In this document: positions 56,904 to 64,000 of the stretch, in pieces
How positions within the stretch are numbered: position 1 is the first letter of the stretch
Layout of the letters: the number at the start of each line of letters is the position of its first letter
Assembly: GCA_019638235.1 (NCBI GenBank)
Contig: JAHBUE010000001.1
Span: 124,001 to 188,000, forward strand
From: Cyclobacteriaceae bacterium
GTDB lineage: Bacteria; Bacteroidota; Bacteroidia; Cytophagales; Cyclobacteriaceae
Length of the DNA: 64,000 nt
Direction: 5' to 3'
The notes under the pieces: model-generated
What the model was told of the DNA's origin: nothing
What the model saw: only the letters and a program-made list of their open reading frames with translations
Databases searched by the model: none
Translations under genes and position numbers: made by a program

Positions 56904-59900
56904 ACCTATAGCCGAATCAAACAACTTTATCGTTCTCGATAAATACACCAAACGTTCAATGGTGAGTGAGCCGTCTGCCGGTTATCAAACCGAGCATGCC
57001 CTGGAACGTGAATTTATTGAAGACCTCACCAATCAGGGCTACGAACACCTGCGCAACCTCAGCACACCGGAAGCCATGCTTGCCAACGTGCGTGCGCAAC
57101 TGCAAACACTCAACAACATGGTTTTTACCAATGGTGAGTGGGCGCGTTTTGTAGAGGAGTATCTGGATAAACCCAGCGACAGCCTCGTTGAAAAAACACG
57201 AAAAATACACGACAACTATATCCACGATTTTGTGTTTGATGATGGGCATATCCAAAACATCTACTTAGTAGATAAAAAGAATGTTACCCGCAATAAAGTA
57301 CAGGTCATCTCACAATTTGAGCAAAAAGGAACGCATGCCAACCGGTACGATGTAACCATTTTAGTCAATGGTTTGCCTTTGGTGCAAGTGGAACTCAAAA
57401 AGCGAGGTGTTGCCATTCGCGAAGCGTTTAACCAGGTGCATCGTTACAGCAAAGAAAGTTTCAATAGTGAAAATTCGCTTTTCAAATACCTGCAAATTTT
57501 TGTTATCTCCAACGGAACCGACAGCCGCTATTTTGCCAACACCGTGCAGCGAAATAAAAACAGTTTCGACTTTACCATGAACTGGGCAAAGGCCGACAAT
57601 ACGTTGATTAAAGACCTTAAAGATTTTACGGCAACATTTTTTGAAAAAAGAACACTGTTACACGTACTGCTTACCTATTCGGTTTTTGATGTGAGCGATA
57701 CGCTGCTCATTATGCGACCGTATCAAATTGCAGCAACCGAACGCATGTTATGGAAAATTGAAAGTTCGTATCAATCAAAAAAATGGTCAGCGCCCGAAAG
57801 TGGCGGTTACATCTGGCACACCACAGGCTCGGGCAAAACGCTTACCAGTTTTAAAGCCGCACGGTTAGCCACGCAATTGGATTTTATCGATAAAGTATTT
57901 TTTGTGGTTGACCGTAAAGATTTGGATTATCAAACCATGAAAGAATACCAACGCTTTTCGCCCGATAGCGTGAACGGTTCAGATAGTACGGCAGGTTTAA
58001 AAAGAAACATCGAAAAAGACGATAACAAGATTATCGTTACCACCATTCAAAAACTGAACAACCTCATGAAAAGTGAGGGTGATTTAGCCATATATCAAAA
58101 GCAAGTGGTATTCATCTTTGATGAAGCCCATCGTTCTCAATTTGGTGAAGCGCAAAAGAACCTGACAAAGAAGTTTAAAAAGTTCTATCAATTTGGTTTT
58201 ACAGGAACACCAATATTCCCCCAAAATGCCTTAGGTGCGGAAACGACTGCAAGTGTATTTGGTCGTGAGTTACATTCGTATGTCATTACCGATGCCATCA
58301 GAGATGAGAAAGTCTTAAAATTCAAAGTGGATTATAATGATGTACGCCCACAGTTTAAAAGCATTGAAACAGAAATTGATGAAAAAAAGTTAAGTGCTGC
58401 GGAAAACAAAAAAGCCTTTCTGCATCCTGAACGTATCAGGGAGATTTCTCAATACATTTTACAGAATTTCAGGATAAAGACACACCGAAATCAAGGAGGC
58501 AACAAAGGTTTTAACGCCATGTTTGCCGTAAGTAGTGTGGATGCTGCCAAGTGTTACTATGAGGAATTAAACAAGTTGCAAAAAGAAAGCGATAAGCCGC
58601 TAAAAATAGCCACTATCTTCTCTTTTGCTGCCAATGAAGAACAGAACGCAATAGGTGAAATCCTTGATGAAACCTTTGAACCTTCAGCAATGGATAGCAG
58701 TGCCAAAGAGTTTTTAACGAAAGCTATTAATGACTATAACGCTATGTTTAAAACCAATTATGGTGTGGATAGCGCAGCGTTTGAGAACTACTATAAAGAC
58801 CTTGGAAAGCGTGTTAAAGGTGAAGGTAATGATAAGAAAAAACTTCCACCCGAAGAGAAAGTTGATTTGCTTATAGTAGTGGGTATGTTCCTTACCGGCT
58901 TTGATGCGCCTACATTGAATACGCTGTTTGTGGATAAGAATCTGCGTTATCACGGATTGATGCAGGCTTTTTCACGTACCAACCGGATTTATGACGCTAC
59001 AAAAACCTTTGGAAACATTGTTACTTTCCGTGATTTAGAAAAAGCCACCATTGATGCCATTACGCTTTTTGGCGACAAAAACACTAAAAACGTAGTGCTT
59101 GAAAAGAGTTACAAAGAATATCTGGAAGGCTTTACAGACATTGCCACAGGCGAAGCGCGCAGAGGTTATATGGATGTGGTAAAAGAATTAAATGAAAAAT
59201 TCCCTAATCCGGATGAAATAGTAACAGAGAAAGATAAGAAAGAGTTTTCTAAACTATTTGGTGAGTACCTGCGTGTAGAAAATATATTGCAGAACTACGA
59301 TGAGTTTACGCACCTCAAGGCAATCCAAACAATAGATATAAATGATACTGAAGCTATTGAGGCATTTAAAGAAGCTTATTTTGTAACAGATGACGATATA
59401 GCTGCCATGCAAGAAGTGGAAATTCTGCCGGAACGTACAATTCAGGATTATCGCTCTACTTATAATGATATTCGTGAATGGTTAAGACGTGAGAAAAGTG
59501 GCAAAGAATCAGAACAATCAACCATTGATTGGGACGATGTAGTATTTGAAATAGACCTGCTTAAATCACAAGAAATAAACCTTGATTATATTCTTGAATT
59601 GATTTTTGAGCATAACAAAAAAACTAAAGATAAAACGGCATTAGTAGAGGAAATTCGCAGGGTTATTCGCGCCAGTATTGGCAATAGGGCAAAAGAAAGT
59701 TTAGTAGTTGATTTCATTAATGAAACAGACCTTGACACTATTCAAGACAAAGCAAATATTATAGATTCGTTTTTCGCGTATGCACAAGAAAAACAAAAAA
59801 TAGAAGCTACAGAATTAATTGCAGAAGAGCATTTGAATGAGGAGGCAGCCAGGCGATATATTACAGCTTCTTTAAAACGTGAATTTGCCAGCGAAAATGG

Positions 59901-60030
59901 AACAGAATTGAACGCTCTTTTACCTAAAATGAGTCCTTTAAATCCTCAGTATCTAACAAAAAAGCAGAGTGTATTCCGGAAAATCAGTGACTTTGTTGAG
60001 AAATTTAAAGGTGTGGGTGGTCAACTATGA
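56896..60030 (+). CDS. hsdR: Type I restriction endonuclease subunit R
   Basis: A 1044-residue HsdR. Nuclease domain: [21 protein letters not shown] with Asp152, Glu166 and Lys168 of the PD-(D/E)xK site. Helicase motor: HTTGSGKT (308-315), DEAH at 409-412, [10 protein letters not shown] (motif III) and MQAFSRTNR (motif VI). The rest, with [29 protein letters not shown], and a helical C-terminal domain, complete the usual length. No frameshift is seen, so the enzyme is probably active. Starts 8 bases inside the DUF3307 gene. Confidence 0.97.
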   Translation: MYKPIAESNNFIVLDKYTKRSMVSEPSAGYQTEHALEREFIEDLTNQGYEHLRNLSTPEAMLANVRAQLQTLNNMVFTNGEWARFVEEYLDKPSDSLVEKTRKIHDNYIHDFVFDDGHIQNIYLVDKKNVTRNKVQVISQFEQKGTHANRYDVTILVNGLPLVQVELKKRGVAIREAFNQVHRYSKESFNSENSLFKYLQIFVISNGTDSRYFANTVQRNKNSFDFTMNWAKADNTLIKDLKDFTATFFEKRTLLHVLLTYSVFDVSDTLLIMRPYQIAATERMLWKIESSYQSKKWSAPESGGYIWHTTGSGKTLTSFKAARLATQLDFIDKVFFVVDRKDLDYQTMKEYQRFSPDSVNGSDSTAGLKRNIEKDDNKIIVTTIQKLNNLMKSEGDLAIYQKQVVFIFDEAHRSQFGEAQKNLTKKFKKFYQFGFTGTPIFPQNALGAETTASVFGRELHSYVITDAIRDEKVLKFKVDYNDVRPQFKSIETEIDEKKLSAAENKKAFLHPERIREISQYILQNFRIKTHRNQGGNKGFNAMFAVSSVDAAKCYYEELNKLQKESDKPLKIATIFSFAANEEQNAIGEILDETFEPSAMDSSAKEFLTKAINDYNAMFKTNYGVDSAAFENYYKDLGKRVKGEGNDKKKLPPEEKVDLLIVVGMFLTGFDAPTLNTLFVDKNLRYHGLMQAFSRTNRIYDATKTFGNIVTFRDLEKATIDAITLFGDKNTKNVVLEKSYKEYLEGFTDIATGEARRGYMDVVKELNEKFPNPDEIVTEKDKKEFSKLFGEYLRVENILQNYDEFTHLKAIQTIDINDTEAIEAFKEAYFVTDDDIAAMQEVEILPERTIQDYRSTYNDIREWLRREKSGKESEQSTIDWDDVVFEIDLLKSQEINLDYILELIFEHNKKTKDKTALVEEIRRVIRASIGNRAKESLVVDFINETDLDTIQDKANIIDSFFAYAQEKQKIEATELIAEEHLNEEAARRYITASLKREFASENGTELNALLPKMSPLNPQYLTKKQSVFRKISDFVEKFKGVGGQL

Positions 60031-60131
60031 TGGTGAACTGTGGGAGACGGTACTCAGGCATATCAAACAGCAGATACCCCAAGCTTACTAAATAAGCCTA
60101 AAATTTCCCGTGAACGGTATTGCCAACGAAA

Positions 60132-60575
60132 GTGAAAACATTTGAAATAAAACCATACAGCAATATTTACAAAGAGCAGGTATTTTCTGTTTGGGAAAAA
60201 TCTGTTCTTGCAACACACGACTTCTTAAAGCCTTCAGATTTTGTAGAAATCAGAGATCTGGTTTCGACCATCGACTTCAGCGCCATTCCTGTTTATTGTT
60301 TGATGCACGGAGATAATGTTGCGGGATTTATGGGGGTTATCGATAAAAAAATAGAAATGCTCTTTTTATCACCCGCGTATATCGGGCAGGGATTGGGAAA
60401 GAAGTTGATGGTGTATGCCCTAACCGAACTCCATGCCGACAAAGTTGATGTGAATGAGCAAAACCTGTATGCCGTAGAATTTTACAAAAAATTCGGCTTT
60501 GAAACGTATGGGAGAACCGATAAAGACGACCAGGGCAGGGATTATCCTATACTGAAGATGAAATTAAGTAGCTAA
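60132..60575 (+). CDS. GNAT-family N-acetyltransferase (YjaB-like)
   Basis: A 147-residue acetyltransferase. I prefer the GTG at 60132 over a TTG at 60120. MLFLSPAYIGQGLGKKLMVYALTELHADKVDVNEQNLYAVEFYKKFGFETYGRT contains the acetyl-CoA motif QGLGKK and the C-terminal NxxAxxFYxKxGF. The middle, FSAIPVYCLMHGDNVAGFMGVIDKKIEMLFLSP, fits the family. Acceptor unknown. It is outside the hsd operon by a 101-base gap in which no promoter is obvious. Confidence 0.88.
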   Translation: MKTFEIKPYSNIYKEQVFSVWEKSVLATHDFLKPSDFVEIRDLVSTIDFSAIPVYCLMHGDNVAGFMGVIDKKIEMLFLSPAYIGQGLGKKLMVYALTELHADKVDVNEQNLYAVEFYKKFGFETYGRTDKDDQGRDYPILKMKLSS

Positions 60576-60577
60576 CG

Positions 60578-62650
60578 CTAATACCCTCCAAAATACTTCC
60601 GTAAAAACCACTCTGCACCAATCAGCAACAGCAGCGCGAAGAAAATCCATTTCAGGTTGATGAGCGAATCGTAACGCTCTTCGCTACGGATAACACTTCG
60701 TGCTTCTGTTCGTGAAAGTTCTTGCTGCGCACGCTCCCATTGCGCCAACGTATAGAATGAACCTCCGCTAATCTGCGCCATCTTACGCAACAAATCAAAA
60801 TCGGCTGTAAGGTTTTGCAATTCAATTTGCTGTTCGTAAACCAAAAACTGCCCGCGGATTTCTTCTGTCTTACTATCAAGTGTTGTTGCTGCGCGATACC
60901 GGTACACACCTTCGCGCAAGCCGGTAATAGCATAGCGGCTGTTACCCGGATTTATTATATAACTGTATTGTGTGCGTTTCCCTTGTTCATCTGTAAGCTC
61001 AAGGCTAATGGTGTTTCCGTAAACGGGTTCATAAATATCGTTGTACACCTGGCTTTCAAATACTACCGGTTCCGTATCGGCAAATTGTTGTTGCGTGGTG
61101 TAGCTTCTGAATTTTCGTTTGTCATCCGTAGTGCTTAAAAATTGCACCAGTTTCCCAATCAGTTCATCAAAGGCTTCTGTTTTTTCCGTACGCGAAAATT
61201 CATGCAGTCTCCAACGCCACATACCTTCGCCCAACATAATGGCCGTTTTGCGGTCATCGTTCAAAACATAGAGCAATGGCTTTTCTGTTGTAAGATTTCC
61301 TACACGCTGAAACAACACCGGTATGGCCGATGGTGACATGAGCAGTTTACCAAAATGAACCTGCACCGGTGGATAGCCGGCAACTGCCGTATTTACCTCG
61401 GCAGAAAGTGTGAAGTTTAAAAAAGCAGGGTTGACAGCAGGCGTTACTTCATCAAATTGCCGGGGTGGTTGCTCAAACAATAACGGAAGTTGCTGCTGCG
61501 CTACCGGGTTGAGGTCGGTAGATGAACCAACAATCATAAACAGGGAAGTGCGGCTTCGCGCAAAACGTTGAAACAATTCGCGTGTGCGGCCACGCTGGTC
61601 GGGTGATTGATGAAAGATGGCGAGGTCGATATTTTCAGGCTTCAGGTTTTCTGATGTTGTTTCTTCCAATCCGGGGATGTGTAGTAAAAATTCAAAGTTT
61701 GAATTGAGGTCAATTACAGAACGTAATGCCTTAATGTCGGGGTGAGGCGCTGCGGCTACCACCAAAATCTTTTTCTTTCCTTCCACCACTTCAATAAAAA
61801 CAGAAGCGCGGTTGTTTTTCACGTTTTGCTCCTGCGGCTTTGTTTCCACCTGAATATCCCACCGCTGAATACCCTGTTCGGTTGCTTCCGGTTGAAAATC
61901 AAACACAAGCAGGCCATCACCAGTGGTGCGCCTGGTTTGACGGTCTATAACCGAATTTTTAAAACGTAACGATACTTCTACTTCCTCTGACGGAAATCCT
62001 TTCACGGCCACCTCAACGCGAAGCGGAAATCTGTTTCCCTGGTATGCAACTTTATTATAGACTAAATTCTTTATCATCAGGTCGGCACGGGGTGTAGTAT
62101 CGCCCACACCAACGGTGTACACCGGAAAAGCATAGTTGCCGTAAGCAGGAGATAATCCTGTATTGTAAATACCATCCGATACAAACAATGTTCCCGCAAC
62201 ATTGCGACCTTCATACCGGTTGGTGATTGCGCGCAATGCTTCGTGCACATTTGTAGCAGGCGCCTCAAATGCTTTATCAAAACCATCACCCGATAAATTC
62301 ATTACTACCGCTTCATACCCTTTATCGGCCAAAGCCGACTGCAAGTGATGCACCTTATCTTCCAATTGATTGCGCACAACCGAATCGGTTGATTCTTTCA
62401 CCGATAAGGAATTATCCTGAAGCAAAACAAACACAGGCTTTTCATAGGTGTTCTGCGCATGACGGATTATCGGGCCGAGCAGAAAAAAAGTAAGCAGAAA
62501 CACCGTAACGGCACGCACCACGAACAAGGCGCGGTTCAATCCGATTCCCCACGGATGTTTGCTCGTGTAGAGTAACCAGGCGTAACCAACACCGGCTACA
62601 AGGCACAGCAACATAAACCCCGGTGACGACTCAAAAACAATGTGCTTCAT
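60578..62650 (-). CDS. Membrane protein with vWA-like domain
   Basis: A 690-residue protein. Two N-terminal helices (FMLLCLVAGVGYAWLLY and ALFVVRAVTVFLLTFFLLGPII), then a vWA-type region (FVLLQDNSLSVKES, GTLFVSDGIYNTGLSPAYGNYAFPVYTVGVGD), beta-rich Ig-like pieces, a glutamine-amidotransferase-like segment (KKILVVAAAPHPDIKALRSVIDLN) and a final membrane helix FALLLLIGAEWFLRKYF. This layout resembles the membrane components of the BatA/DUF58-type or YfbK-type complexes of Bacteroidota. No MoxR ATPase or DUF58 gene is adjacent. Confidence 0.8.
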   Translation of the reverse strand: MKHIVFESSPGFMLLCLVAGVGYAWLLYTSKHPWGIGLNRALFVVRAVTVFLLTFFLLGPIIRHAQNTYEKPVFVLLQDNSLSVKESTDSVVRNQLEDKVHHLQSALADKGYEAVVMNLSGDGFDKAFEAPATNVHEALRAITNRYEGRNVAGTLFVSDGIYNTGLSPAYGNYAFPVYTVGVGDTTPRADLMIKNLVYNKVAYQGNRFPLRVEVAVKGFPSEEVEVSLRFKNSVIDRQTRRTTGDGLLVFDFQPEATEQGIQRWDIQVETKPQEQNVKNNRASVFIEVVEGKKKILVVAAAPHPDIKALRSVIDLNSNFEFLLHIPGLEETTSENLKPENIDLAIFHQSPDQRGRTRELFQRFARSRTSLFMIVGSSTDLNPVAQQQLPLLFEQPPRQFDEVTPAVNPAFLNFTLSAEVNTAVAGYPPVQVHFGKLLMSPSAIPVLFQRVGNLTTEKPLLYVLNDDRKTAIMLGEGMWRWRLHEFSRTEKTEAFDELIGKLVQFLSTTDDKRKFRSYTTQQQFADTEPVVFESQVYNDIYEPVYGNTISLELTDEQGKRTQYSYIINPGNSRYAITGLREGVYRYRAATTLDSKTEEIRGQFLVYEQQIELQNLTADFDLLRKMAQISGGSFYTLAQWERAQQELSRTEARSVIRSEERYDSLINLKWIFFALLLLIGAEWFLRKYFGGY

Positions 62651-62672
62651 TACAATCCGTTATGTTCTTAAT

Positions 62673-63944
62673 TCAATACCCATACTTTTCCTTCCACAAT
62701 GCACGCAGGTATTTTCTCAACTCTTCTTCGCGTGCATTGTTGCCCGGCTCATAAAATTTTGTTCCTTTTATTTTATCCGGAAGAAACTCCATATTTACAA
62801 AATTGCCTTCATAGCTATGCGCATACTGATAGCCCTTTCCATACCCCAGTTCTTTCATCAGTTTTGTGGGGGCGTTTCTCACGGCCAATGGCACAGGCAA
62901 ATCTCCGGTTTCGCGCACCTTTTGCAACGCTTCTTCTATGGCCATGTAGCTGGCATTGCTTTTTGGCGAACTGGCCAGATAAACGGCACACTGCGCCAGG
63001 ATAATCCGCGCTTCCGGGTAACCGATAACATTCACAGCCTGAAAAGCATTCGTAGCCATTACCAACGCAGTCGGGTTTGCGTTGCCTATATCTTCCGAAG
63101 CCAGTATAACCATTCTGCGGGCAATGAACTTTACATCTTCTCCGCCCTCAACCATTCGGGCGAGATAATAAATAGCCGCATTAGGGTCGCTGCCGCGGAT
63201 GGATTTTATAAATGCAGAAATAATATCGTAGTGCTGTTCGCCACTTTTATCATAAATGGCAATTTTCTTTTGCGCTACATTGGTAGCAAGTTCATCGGTA
63301 ATGACCACCTTGCCGGAAGGTTCAGAGTCAACCACTAATTCCAGCAGGTTCAATACCTTTCGGGCATCGCCACCAGAAAGTTGAAACAATGCGTTGCTCT
63401 CTTTTAATTCAACATCGCGTTGCTTTAATTGTACATCATGCACTAATGCGTGATGCACCATTCTAAGCAAATCTTTCTCGTTAAGCGCCTTGAGCGTATA
63501 TACCTGGCATCGCGAAAGCAAGGCAGAGTTTACTTCAAACGATGGGTTTTCGGTTGTGGCTCCGATTAATGTAATCACACCTTTTTCAACAGCGCCCAGC
63601 AGCGCATCTTGTTGCGATTTATTAAACCGGTGAATTTCATCAATAAACAAAATTGACTTACCCGATAGTCGCGCTTTTTCAATCACTTCACGAACATCTT
63701 TCACACCGGCACTAACGGCACTTAACGTATAGAAAGGTTTCTTTACTTCATGGGCAATAATATTGGCAATGGTTGTTTTGCCTACACCCGGTGGGCCCCA
63801 CAAAATCATAGAGGGAATATTTCCTAACTGAATCGCCTTGCGGATAATACCATTAGGGCCAACGAGGTGCTCCTGCCCTACCAGGTCATCTAAGGCCGAT
63901 GGCCGCATACGTTCCGCTAAAGGTTGGTTTGCCTGAAAAATCAT
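62673..63944 (-). CDS. rarA: Replication-associated recombination protein RarA (MgsA)
   Basis: A 423-residue AAA+ ATPase of the RarA/WRNIP1 group, active at stalled forks. MRPSALDDLVGQEHLVGPNGIIRKAI, Walker A GPPGVGKT, Walker B ILFIDEIHRFNKSQQDALL, sensor IGATTENPSFEVN and ALLSRCQVYTLKAL, DARKVLNLLELV, then YLARMVEGGEDVKFIARRMVILASEDIGNANP in the C-terminal part. The start overlaps the stop of the upstream gene by one base (TAATG). Confidence 0.96.
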   Translation of the reverse strand: MIFQANQPLAERMRPSALDDLVGQEHLVGPNGIIRKAIQLGNIPSMILWGPPGVGKTTIANIIAHEVKKPFYTLSAVSAGVKDVREVIEKARLSGKSILFIDEIHRFNKSQQDALLGAVEKGVITLIGATTENPSFEVNSALLSRCQVYTLKALNEKDLLRMVHHALVHDVQLKQRDVELKESNALFQLSGGDARKVLNLLELVVDSEPSGKVVITDELATNVAQKKIAIYDKSGEQHYDIISAFIKSIRGSDPNAAIYYLARMVEGGEDVKFIARRMVILASEDIGNANPTALVMATNAFQAVNVIGYPEARIILAQCAVYLASSPKSNASYMAIEEALQKVRETGDLPVPLAVRNAPTKLMKELGYGKGYQYAHSYEGNFVNMEFLPDKIKGTKFYEPGNNAREEELRKYLRALWKEKYGY

Positions 63945-64000
63945 TACAGCAATATTAACGTTACCAGCGCATTAATTACGAATCCAAAAACAATACAGAA
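63944..64000 (-). CDS. C-terminal end of a membrane protein gene (5' end outside window)
   Basis: The last 18 codons of a gene entering from the right: CIVFGFVINALVTLILL then stop. The residues are all hydrophobic, so the protein ends in a membrane helix. Its stop TAA overlaps the rarA start by one base, implying cotranscription. Too short to name. Confidence 0.6.
   Translation of the reverse strand, partial: FCIVFGFVINALVTLILL

Noticed and set aside
60027..60090. Short frame after hsdR reading [20 protein letters not shown]
   Set aside because: It looks protein-like but has no start in its own frame outside hsdR and is too short to assign; kept as an unexplained tail.

Overview
The window looks like chromosome of a free-living Bacteroidota bacterium, most likely of the Cytophagales or a near relative. 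Reasons: TAnnTTTG-type -7 promoter boxes, almost no Shine-Dalgarno sequences, secreted proteins with SusC-style carboxypeptidase-regulatory domains, DUF5686 and DUF4230 proteins, LytS/LytTR two-component signalling, WbqC, and a biotin carrier subunit typical of that phylum. The assignment is inference from gene content; no rRNA or other marker in the window settles it.

Bases 1-12,500 are mostly core metabolism and translation: the end of peptide deformylase, a methionine/glutamine-type transaminase and an omega-amidase, a NifU-type Fe-S carrier, a dicarboxylate symporter, a biotin carrier, pyrH-frr, a glutaminyl cyclase-like lipoprotein, then selU(mnmH)-selD for 2-selenouridine in tRNA. Bases 13,700-31,900 hold an AAA/DUF4143 ATPase with a small HExxH peptidase, a leftward operon (ECF sigma, zinc anti-sigma, gmk, nadD, DUF5686 protein), a glycosyltransferase, a vWA protein divergent from a second ECF sigma/anti-sigma-TonB pair, a LytS/LytTR pair, and clpS-recR-aspC.

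Bases 31,900-40,000 carry a sodium:solute symporter, an alkyltransferase-like (ATL) protein, an ArsR-controlled stress/oxidoreductase cluster with a dihydrofolate-reductase-like remnant, tRNA-Ser(UGA), an acyltransferase and an ankyrin lipoprotein. Bases 40,080-42,500 are an AT-rich, probably acquired patch: a small XRE regulator, a truncated restriction-type nuclease domain, a Fic protein with a repeat-rich linker, and two long inverted repeats. Core genes resume (AraC-TolB-TPR regulator, yjdM, yihY, thioesterase, mltG, sua5, wbqC, clpC).

The most interesting part is 51,680-60,030, an apparently intact type I restriction-modification locus ordered XRE-like ORF, hsdM, KilA-N gene, hsdS, then a SatD-family gene, a DUF3307 membrane protein and hsdR. 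hsdM to hsdS are tightly packed; satD, DUF3307 and hsdR overlap each other by 4 and 8 bases. A 179-base gap before satD contains a phased 28-base repeat array made of inverted repeats, with a -7-like box inside the last copy. The layout suggests that hsdR is expressed from a SatD-linked promoter, separately from the methylase and specificity genes. hsdS also carries a 12-base tandem repeat encoding TAEL units, the type of linker known to change spacer length in EcoR124-family enzymes.

Dispersed palindromic elements occur near 12.55, 15.5 and 47.5 kb. The last has about 20-base terminal inverted repeats and looks like a MITE. The window closes with a membrane vWA-like protein, rarA and the last 18 codons of an upstream gene.
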